64,000 nucleotides of DNA, from assembly GCF_027947575.1 (NCBI RefSeq), contig NZ_CP116256.1:2976001-3040000 (forward strand). Reading direction: 5' to 3'. The notes below the pieces were generated by a model that was not told the DNA's origin, searched no databases, and saw only the letters and a program-made list of their open reading frames with translations. Position 1 is the stretch's first letter. Each line of letters begins with the position of its first letter. Both the position numbers and the translations under genes were made by a program. Origin of the DNA: Streptomyces rubrogriseus. Lineage in GTDB: Bacteria; Actinomycetota; Actinomycetes; Streptomycetales; Streptomycetaceae. This document shows positions 41,138-49,200 of the stretch, piece by piece.

Positions 41138-43641
41138 GCGATCTTCTCCCCTACCCAACGGGCGAGTTCGAGCGGACTGAGCGCGGCGACCGGCATGCCC
41201 GCCGCGACGAGCCGGCCGGCCACTCCGGTGGAGTAGCGCGGGCGGCCCGCGTCGTCGAGGCTGGCGCAGCCCAGCACATGGCAGCCAGCGCCGACGAGAG
41301 CGCGGACCTCGGCGAGCAGTCCGCCCAGCGGATAGCCCTCCTCGAAGTCGCTGACGACGACCACGAGGGTGCGGGACGGCACGGTGACGAGCTCCCGGGC
41401 GTGCCGCAGCCCCGCGGCGATGTGGGTGCCGCCGCCCACGCTGACCTCGAGCAGCAGGGACAGCGGATCGTCGACGTGGTCGGTGAGGTCCATGACCTCC
41501 GTGGAGAAGGCCAGGAAGTGCGTCGACAGGGTGGGCACACCCGCCAGCACCGACGCGGTCAGGGCGGCCCAGACCGTGGACGCCTCCATGGACCCCGACA
41601 CGTCCGTCACCAGGACCAGCCGCCAGTCGGACGATCTCCTGGCCCGGGTGCGGAAGACGGGGTGCTCCGGAAGGACCCGGACCGTGCCGTCCGGACCGCG
41701 GTGTGCCGAGGCCAGGTTGGCCCGCAGGGTGCGGGGGAGGTCGAGGCCGCCGCCCGGCCTGCGGCTGGGGCGCGGAATCACGGTGCCGTGCAGCGCGGGG
41801 CGCAACCGGGTGGCCAACTCCCGGGTCAGCGCCTCGACCAGGTGCCGCACCAGCGGCCGGAGCGCGGCCAGCCGTGCCTCGGGCAGGCCTCCCGCATGCC
41901 GCAGCACGGTGCGCAGCAGATCGACCGAGGGCCGCACGCTGTCCGGGTCGAGTTCGGCCAGGACGTCCGGCCGGCCCGATGCGGCCGCGGCCGCCAGGAC
42001 CTCCTCACGGATGCCCGGCCCGAACAACGCCGCGAGTTCCTCCGACCACTCACGCACACCCGGGTACGAAGGCTCCCGGCCGCCGCCCGAGCCGCCCCGG
42101 CCCGGACGGGTCAGGTCACCCCGGCTGCCCTCGCCGCGTCCGCTGCCGTACAGCTCGTCCAACGCGGTGGCCGGGGCGGCCGCCGCCGGGGACAGCCGGT
42201 CGGTACGGCGACCGAGCACGAGCCGCCAGCGGTCGGCGGGCGGGAGGCGGTGATCGGCGGCGCCGACGGACCCGGCGAGGGGCACGGCGCCGCCGGACGG
42301 GGCGGTCGACGGGGTGGGCGACGGGGTGCTGACGGCAGCCGTGGCGGTGCCGTGGGGCGGGTCGGCGTCGTCGGCCGGGGGCTGGAGCCGGTCCGGATTG
42401 GAGGCCGACCGCGCTTCCGTTCCAGGGCCAGGGCCAGGGCCAGGGCCAGACTCAGGACAAGGGGCAGGATCACGAGGGACCGGGGCCGGGCCCGGTCCCG
42501 GGATCGGTTCAGGGGTCGGGGGCAGCAGCCTCAACCCGTCGAGGGCGGCCCGCGCCATGAGGTCGGCGCGGGTAAACAGGGCGAGGGCCGTGGGGTCCAC
42601 CCCGCCCGTGTCGGCCGGCCGGTCCACGCCGACGCGTTCCTCGACGACGGACAGCAGACGGTCGCGGGCGGCCGGGCTCAGGGTCTCGAAGCCGCCGCGC
42701 AAGGCCGGCAGCCGGTCCAGGAACTCCCGGTCGGCCAACTCCGACACCCGGTCGAGGAGCGGCTCGAGCGCCGGGGCCGCCGACTCCAGCAGCGGCCCCG
42801 CGGCCGTCAGCAGCCCGGTGAGCCTGGCCGTGAGCGCGGAGCGGGACGCGCGGTCGCGGGCCCCGTCGACCCAGGACGCGACACGTTCGCCCAGTACGTC
42901 GGGATCCTCGTGCCCGAGGAGCACTCGGACGGCTCCCGCGGCGCCGCGCATCAGGGGCGAACCCTCGCGGGCCAACCGGGTCAGCGCATCGGCCAGCCGG
43001 ACACCGCCGAGCACGTCCGCGCGGTGGGCCAGTTCCAGCAGGGCGTGCGCGTCCGCCGGGTCCTCGGCACCGCTCAGCCCGTCCACCTGACGCACCGCGG
43101 CGGCGGTGAGCAGCTCGGCCACGGCGGCAGCCCGCAGCGCACGGTCCTCGTCGGCACCGAGCCCCGGGACGTGCCCCGCCCGCAACCGGTCCAACAGGCC
43201 GAGACCGGTGAGCAGTTCAGGCAGGGCGGCGGCAGCGGGCAGCACGTCGGCGCTCTCCGTGAGCCGCGCGTCCGCCAGGTCCGGCAGACCGCACTCGGCC
43301 GCCTGCCGGAGTCCTTCCAGGGTCTGCGCGGCGGTGGGACCGCCCTCGTCCCGCTCCGTCCGCCACCGCTCGCGCAGCACCCCCTCGGCGGCCTGCGCGG
43401 GCGTGACACCGTGCACGCCGACCGCGGACAGCATCGCCGCGGTGGCCGGCGTCCAGCGCACCTCCCACCGTGTCGTCAGCGTCTCGACGCCGCCCGCACC
43501 GACGGCGCCCCGCGCCTCGGCATAGGGCACGCCGCACACCGTCAGGCGGCGAAGCAACAGGTCGCGCGCGCGGTCCAACTCGGACCGCAGGGGGTCCAGC
43601 CGCAGATCCCGGGCGGTCGCCGACGCGGTGCCCCCCGGGGC
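41134..43641 (-). CDS. DUF5682 C-terminal part read in frame into a VWA domain protein (YehM-C/YehP-like)
   Basis: No start codon is evident for this frame; it is best read as the continuation of the DUF5682 gene after a frameshift at the G6 run at 43631-43636, and 43641 only marks where the continuation begins. About 370 helical residues (from RDLRLDPLRSELDRARDLLL) resemble the DUF5682 C-terminal region. A Pro/Gly linker (ESGPGPGPGPGTEA) follows, then WRLVLGRRTDRLSPAAAA and a VWA domain at the end: LVLVTDVSGSMEASTVWAAL (MIDAS DxSGS), SVGGGTHIAAGL and VVVSDFEEGYP. VWA proteins act with MoxR ATPases as metal-dependent adaptors. The stop overlaps the SWIM start. The true VWA start may lie near the linker. 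Confidence 0.65.
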   Translation of the reverse strand, partial: APGGTASATARDLRLDPLRSELDRARDLLLRRLTVCGVPYAEARGAVGAGGVETLTTRWEVRWTPATAAMLSAVGVHGVTPAQAAEGVLRERWRTERDEGGPTAAQTLEGLRQAAECGLPDLADARLTESADVLPAAAALPELLTGLGLLDRLRAGHVPGLGADEDRALRAAAVAELLTAAAVRQVDGLSGAEDPADAHALLELAHRADVLGGVRLADALTRLAREGSPLMRGAAGAVRVLLGHEDPDVLGERVASWVDGARDRASRSALTARLTGLLTAAGPLLESAAPALEPLLDRVSELADREFLDRLPALRGGFETLSPAARDRLLSVVEERVGVDRPADTGGVDPTALALFTRADLMARAALDGLRLLPPTPEPIPGPGPAPVPRDPAPCPESGPGPGPGPGTEARSASNPDRLQPPADDADPPHGTATAAVSTPSPTPSTAPSGGAVPLAGSVGAADHRLPPADRWRLVLGRRTDRLSPAAAAPATALDELYGSGRGEGSRGDLTRPGRGGSGGGREPSYPGVREWSEELAALFGPGIREEVLAAAAASGRPDVLAELDPDSVRPSVDLLRTVLRHAGGLPEARLAALRPLVRHLVEALTRELATRLRPALHGTVIPRPSRRPGGGLDLPRTLRANLASAHRGPDGTVRVLPEHPVFRTRARRSSDWRLVLVTDVSGSMEASTVWAALTASVLAGVPTLSTHFLAFSTEVMDLTDHVDDPLSLLLEVSVGGGTHIAAGLRHARELVTVPSRTLVVVVSDFEEGYPLGGLLAEVRALVGAGCHVLGCASLDDAGRPRYSTGVAGRLVAAGMPVAALSPLELARWVGEKIA
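42424..42465. repeat. 6-bp tandem repeat in the DUF5682-VWA linker
   Basis: Several copies of CAGGGC on the plus strand encode alternating Gly-Pro on the minus strand. A typical slippage-prone sequence between the two domains. Confidence 0.7.
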
Positions 43642-45059
43642 GTCGCTGCCCCGTCCGGTGCCCCCGTTCCCGCCGACCCGCCGCCGTCCGACGCCGGGCC
43701 CGGCAGCCCCAGGGCCGTCAGCTCGGCCTCGACCGCCGGAGCGAGGCCGCTGCGCGGTGCGTCCGGGGCGGGGCGACCGCTGCGGGTGCCGACGAGTACC
43801 TGTTCCATCGCCCTGGCGACGGCCCGCCCCCTGCCGTACGGCTCGCCCTGCGCGAGTACGGTCTGGACCGCCTCGACCAGCTCTCCCCGGCCGGCCGCCG
43901 GCAGCCCGCGCAGCCGTGCCAGGTCCGAGGCCAACCGCACGATCTCGCGTGCGTCGGCCGGACCCGACGGATGCCCGAGGCCGCGCAGCGCCGCACACAC
44001 GCGTACGGCCGCCTGCGTCAGTGCCTCCTCCAGCGCCCCCGGGTCACCGGCCGCCCGCAGCACCAGGTGCTGCCACTCGGGATCCCGGATGCCTGCGGGG
44101 TAACCGGACCGCTCGTCCAGCAGGGCGTACGTGTACGGAATGAGGGACGTGGTCCACCCGGGCCGGCCGGTCGGCCCGGCGGGGGCTCCGGAGCCGTCCT
44201 GCCCGGGTTCGGCCGCGTCGGCCGGGGAGACGAGTGCCGGCGCGTGGAAGGCGCCCACGACCAGCGCGGCCCGCGCACGGTCAGCGGTGGCGGCGGCCAG
44301 CCGGGAGCGCATCCACGCCTCGCGCCGCAGATCCAGCTCGGGTACGCCGCCGGACGCCACGGCCTCCTCGCGCAGGGCCCAGCCGGTCAGGAGCGCGGCG
44401 CGGCGCAACGCCTCCGGCCCGGACCCCGGAGCCGCGGCCTCGACGAGGCGGTCCCACAGATCCTCACCTGGACGACCGGTGAGCCGCGCCCGCAGTGCCT
44501 TGCTGAGCCCGGAACGGTCCGAGAGGTCCGGCCGCGGCTGCGATTCCGGCGCGACGGGTGCCGTGCGCGTGGTGGTGGGCGCGGTGGTGGGCATGGTGGG
44601 CGTGGCTGGGGCTCCCGAGCGCCTCCCCCCACGCCACGCCCGGTCGGCCAGCGGCAGGTCACAGGCGACGACCGGAACGCCCCGCCGGGCGGCCCAGCGC
44701 ACGGCGGCCAACTCGGGGGAGAAGTCGGCGAACGGATAGAAGGCCGGTCCCGCCCCCTCCTCCCCGCCGGCCGCGGCCAGCGCGACCGGCGCCCGCGTCT
44801 CCTCGTGGCCCAGCCAGGGGAGCCACTCCTGCATCTCGGCGGGCAGCTCGACCAGCAGGACGTCCGGGGCGGCCCGGTCGAGCAGCGTCGGCACGGCCGC
44901 GGCCAGGGACGGCGCGTGATGCCGTACGCCGATCAGGAACGGCACCCCGGGACCGGTGAGCGCCGCGATCGCCTGGTCCGCGGACAGGGGCGAAGCGGGG
45001 GAGTGGCGGCCGGGCGAGGACGGGGGGCGGCCGTCGGGGGAGGACGGGGAGCGGGACAC
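43542..45059 (-). CDS. DUF5682 family protein, N-terminal part (YehM-like), apparently frameshifted
   Basis: A 505-residue frame whose first about 470 residues fit DUF5682: FLIGVRHHAPSLAAAVPTLL, VLLVELPAEMQEWLPWLG, FYPFADFSPELAAVRWAARR, and ARAALVVGAFHAPALV. After ELTALGLPGPASDGGG the composition turns Arg/Pro/Trp/Cys-rich (APRRRPPGICGWTP), a sign of reading out of frame, and stops at 43542, whereas the neighbouring frame takes up a plausible continuation. One extra G in the G6 run would restore it. GTG at 45059 has GAGGG nine bases upstream. Usual DUF5682 proteins are longer. Confidence 0.75.
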   Translation of the reverse strand: MSRSPSSPDGRPPSSPGRHSPASPLSADQAIAALTGPGVPFLIGVRHHAPSLAAAVPTLLDRAAPDVLLVELPAEMQEWLPWLGHEETRAPVALAAAGGEEGAGPAFYPFADFSPELAAVRWAARRGVPVVACDLPLADRAWRGGRRSGAPATPTMPTTAPTTTRTAPVAPESQPRPDLSDRSGLSKALRARLTGRPGEDLWDRLVEAAAPGSGPEALRRAALLTGWALREEAVASGGVPELDLRREAWMRSRLAAATADRARAALVVGAFHAPALVSPADAAEPGQDGSGAPAGPTGRPGWTTSLIPYTYALLDERSGYPAGIRDPEWQHLVLRAAGDPGALEEALTQAAVRVCAALRGLGHPSGPADAREIVRLASDLARLRGLPAAGRGELVEAVQTVLAQGEPYGRGRAVARAMEQVLVGTRSGRPAPDAPRSGLAPAVEAELTALGLPGPASDGGGSAGTGAPDGAATPRGAPRRRPPGICGWTPCGPSWTARATCCFAA

Positions 45060-45064
45060 GGCGG

Positions 45065-46234
45065 TCAGCCCTCCAGGACCGTGCGCAGGTCCCACAGGGT
45101 GCGCCAGGTGGCGGAACCCTGCTCGGCGCGGCGCCGGACCGGCCCGTCCCAGTACCCGCGCAGCCGCGCCGCGTCCGCGGGATCGTCCTTGCGGACCACA
45201 CCGAGGAGATGACCCGGCAGCAGGCCCAGCACGTCGCGGTCCCCGGGGAAGTACGCCGCGGCCAGCCCCAGCGCCCCCGCGACCGACACCGCCTCCGCGG
45301 TGCTCATGACCGTGGAGGGGCGCTCGACCTCCCAGCCCTCCGCCGACCGGCCCTCGCGCAGGTCGCGGAAGGCGACGACCAGGGCCTCCAGGACCGCCTC
45401 GTCGACCTTGAAGGGCGCGCCGGCCCGTTCGACCGAGGCCCGGGCCTGGCTGCGGACCAGGGCCGTCTCGGCGTCGAGGTCCGGAATGGGGCCGACCGTC
45501 TCGAAGTTGAAGCGCCGCTTCAGCGCGGCGGACATCTCGGAGACGCCCTTGTCGCGGAGGTTCGCGGTGGCGATGAGGTTGAAGCCGGGTGCGGCGTGCG
45601 CCAGGGCGTCGTCGGTGCCCGAGAGTTCGGGAACGGCGATGCGCCGCTCGGAGAGCAGGGAGACCAGGGCGTCCTGCACCTCCGGCAGACAGCGCGTCAC
45701 CTCCTCGACGCGGGCGATGCCGCCGCGGGCCATCGCGGTCAGGACGGGGGAGGGCACGAGAGCCGTCCGGCTGGGGCCCTGGGCGAGCAGCAGGGCGTAG
45801 TTCCAGCCGTACTTCAGCTGGTCCTCGGTCGTACCCGCCGTGCCCTGCACCACTAGGCCACTGGTGCCGCACACGGCCGCCGACAGCAGTTCGGACAGCA
45901 TGGACTTGGCGGTGCCGGGCTCTCCGACGAGCAGCAGTCCGCGCTCCCCGGCGAGGGTGACGACGCACCGCTCGACCAGCGACCGGTCACCCACGAACTT
46001 GCCCTCCACCGTCAGTCGGCGGGGCACACCCTCCGGCGTCTCGGCGCCCTCGGGCAGCCGCAGGGCACGGCCGTCGCTGCCCATGACGAAGGTGACCACG
46101 GCGCGGGGGGTGAGCCGCCAGGCGGGCGGGCGCGGACCGTCGTCGTAGGCGGCGAGGAAGGCCAGTTCGGCGGCGTACCGCTCCTCGGGCGGCACGATCT
46201 GGCGGGCGGTGTCGGGGGAGAGGGTGGTGGTCAT
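45065..46234 (-). CDS. MoxR-type AAA+ ATPase (YehL-like)
   Basis: A 389-residue AAA+ ATPase. Walker A is LLLVGEPGTAKSMLSELL (about 103-119), Walker B is GGIARVEEVTR with Glu-Glu instead of Asp-Glu, sensor 1 is FNLIATANLRDKGVSEMSAA and the arginine-finger segment LKRRFNFETVGPIPD. MoxR ATPases remodel target proteins together with VWA partners. The gene is preceded by the DUF4132 gene (52-base gap) and followed after five bases by DUF5682. In E. coli the yehL-yehM-yehP-yehQ order is the same. Confidence 0.9.
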   Translation of the reverse strand: MTTTLSPDTARQIVPPEERYAAELAFLAAYDDGPRPPAWRLTPRAVVTFVMGSDGRALRLPEGAETPEGVPRRLTVEGKFVGDRSLVERCVVTLAGERGLLLVGEPGTAKSMLSELLSAAVCGTSGLVVQGTAGTTEDQLKYGWNYALLLAQGPSRTALVPSPVLTAMARGGIARVEEVTRCLPEVQDALVSLLSERRIAVPELSGTDDALAHAAPGFNLIATANLRDKGVSEMSAALKRRFNFETVGPIPDLDAETALVRSQARASVERAGAPFKVDEAVLEALVVAFRDLREGRSAEGWEVERPSTVMSTAEAVSVAGALGLAAAYFPGDRDVLGLLPGHLLGVVRKDDPADAARLRGYWDGPVRRRAEQGSATWRTLWDLRTVLEG

Positions 46235-46286
46235 CGACGGATCTTCCGGTCGGGTCGGGCGGCGGTCACTGGGGCGTCGAGCGGGG

Positions 46287-49200
46287 TCATCGGCGGCGGC
46301 CCCCGCGCGTGGCACGGGTGGTGAGCTCCTCGTAGGCGGGCGCGTCCCGGTCGCGCACCCGTGCCCAGGCGCGCGTGAACAGCTCGGGCACCGGGAGCAG
46401 CGGAACGGAACGGAACCCCTCGCCGACCGGGTACAGCCCCTCCTTCCACGTCTCCACCGGCAGGGCGGGCGACTTGAGGTCGCGCCAGCCGCAGGGCAGG
46501 AAGAGGGAGCGGCCGGCCCGCGGCCGTTTGGCCTCGACGACCAGGTCCGTGGCGGTCAGCTCGGCCCGGGCCTTCTTCGACCGCGCGGGCCTCCAGCCGG
46601 TCCAACGGGCGCAGTTGCGGTCGGTCGGATCGGGCAGGGCGAGCAACTGCAGGTAGAGCGCCGCCGCGTCCTCAGTCAGGCCCTGGGTCCGGGCCACCTC
46701 GGTGACGAGCGCGGGAACACTGATCGTGGGGTCCTGGGCGAATCCTTCGGCCCCCGCGGGGTCCAGCCCGGCATCGAGGCTGCGCGCCAGCTCGTCGCAC
46801 AGGATCGTGCGCAGGGCTCGCACTCTGGTGCCGCGCGCGGTGCCCACGAGCCCTTCGAGCAGGCCGAACACGGCGTCGTCCGGGCCGGTGAGACCGGCCG
46901 GTCGCACCAGGACGGTCTCCCGGTCGCCGTGCCAGGGGCGCAGGACCAGGGCCTCCCCGATCCGCGTCGTGCCCTCCGCGTCGGCGCCGCCGGAGGCGGG
47001 CAGCCCGTAGGCCTTGCGGAGTTCGGCGGCGGTGGTGCCACCCTTCTCCGTCCACCCCACGTCCAGATCGAGCAGCAGTCCCGGATCGGCGAGACGGCGG
47101 CGCACGGCGGCCAGGCCCTCGGGCAGGGCCGCGCGCAACGGGTGGCCGTGAGGGAGGGCGTAGGCGAGCGAGGCGAGAGCGTCGACGGCGCCGGTCAGGG
47201 TGTAACGGTGCGGCACGGCGGCGGGATCCTCCGCGACCAGCCGGCCGTTCTCGTCCGGTCGTTGGACCGTGGTGCGGCTGAGCCAGGGGGTGCGCTCGGG
47301 ATTGAGCACGGCCTCGGCGGATCCGACCGGCAGACCGTCGAGCGTGACGGCCAGCTCCTCGGGCAGGCGGACGAGGGAACCCAGACGCTCGGACCAGACC
47401 CGGCCCACGGCTTGCGTGTCCGGTCCCGCCGTCCACAACTCGGCCGGATCGTCGGGCAGCAGCGAGCCGATGAGCGCCGCCCGATCGTCGGCGAGGAGGG
47501 AGTTCAGCATGCGGTTGCCCGCGTCCAGTTGACGGGGCTTGAGCCCGGTCGTGGCGAGGGCGCCGGCTTCGAGGCGCTCCGGTTGCGCGGCAAGGAGCAC
47601 GGTGGCCTGGAGCGGTCCGAGGCCATGGCCGGTGGCCGCGGCGAGGTCGGCCGGAGCCTCGGGCTGCCAGGGCGGGGCCCCCTTGTCGCGGGTCAGCCGG
47701 GCGACCGCGGGGAGCGCGCCGGCGGGGAGCGCCGGGGCGTGCCGGGTCTCCTTCTCCAGCGTGAAGTGCGCGACGGCGCCGAAGACGCCCGCCGGATCGT
47801 GTTCGAGCGCCAGCCAGTTGACGCGGTCCCGGGCGGTGTCGACGTTCTGGCAGCCTAGGACGACCACGGTGCGGCCCTCGCGTCGCAGTACCTGCCCGGC
47901 ACGCTCCCGCTGCCGGTGCTTGTCGTGCGGCTCGCCCAGGACGATCTCCCGGAGGCCGTCCCCGGGTGCGGCGAGCGGTCCTTCGGCGAGCGCCTCGAAC
48001 AGGAGGAGCAGCGCCTCCCGTTCCGCCGCCGGCAGCGTCGGTACGGTGGCCCGGTAGGCCAGCGGCCGCAGCGCGCCCAGCAGCTCCGGCCAGGTCATGC
48101 CCATGCGGGGGACGGTGTGCTCGTCGCTGTGCCACCCGTCGCCGAGCGAGGACCTACGGGTGCGCTCGGGCAGGCGCATGCCGTCGGCGGGCTTGCCCGA
48201 GAGCACGTGGTTCACGGCACGGATCTGCCGGAGCGCGGTCCACTGGCTCTCGCCGCCCCACGACCCCCACATGCGGGCCAGACCGTCGGCGGCCGCGCGC
48301 AGGGTGCGGTCGTCGCCGTGCTCGGGCCGGTAGTCCGCGAACATCCCCTCGGTCCGGTTCCGTTGCGGCTCCGGCTGCTCCACGGGCGGGGTGACGAAAC
48401 GGGCGACCGCGTCGGCGATCTGGACCGTGGTGCGGACCAGAGCCGTCACACCGACGAGGAGCCGCTTGTCGGTGAGCGCAGGAAGCGCACGGGCCACGAT
48501 CCGTCGTACCACCTCGTCGGCGGTCGGCACCACGGGCCTGTTCGCGGCGGTCGCCCCGCCGACAGTCCCGCCGGTCGCCCCGGTGGCCGCTCCGGAGTCC
48601 GCGCCGTGTTCACCGGCCGCCTCGTCCGCGGCCTTCGCCGCGTTCACCTGCGCCTGGCGCTCCGCCAGCGCCCGCACCGCCGTGCGCAGCAGGTCGGCCG
48701 CCTGCTCGTCGGTGAAAGCGCGCAGGGCGGCCGACGACCGCTCGTCGCGGGGCCGCAGCGCGTGCCAGAAGGAGACCGGCGGGACGAACGGGGTGCCGGC
48801 GGCGAATTCCCCGCCCCGCTCGTTCGGTGTCACCCGGCCGAGCACGCCCGCCTCGCTGCCGTCGTCCGGCGCGTACAGGGCGACCTGGCGTCGCGTGCGC
48901 GCCACGACGGGCGCTGCGCCTCCGGGCAGGCGCAGCGCACCGAGCGGGGTGACGCGATCGCCGCGCCCGGAGGTGCGCAGCGTGACGGTCCGGCCGTCGG
49001 GCGTTCCCGCCGTGGTCAGCGCCTCGCCCGCCGCCTCCTCGGCGCGCACCCAACGCCCGAGCACCGTGCCGTCGGTGCCGAACGGGCTCTCTTCAAGACC
49101 GGGTTGCAGCGGCAGCACCTCGCACTGGTCCTGCAGCAGTGTCGCGTCGTCGCCGATGCCGGAGCGGAGGAAGGCGGGCAGCGACGCGCGACCGTGCGTG

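Noticed and set aside
41278..44103. A 941-codon open frame on the plus strand across the VWA/DUF5682 genes.
   Set aside because: It is the antisense shadow of GC-rich coding sequence; low-complexity Gly/Arg/Gln content and no family pattern.
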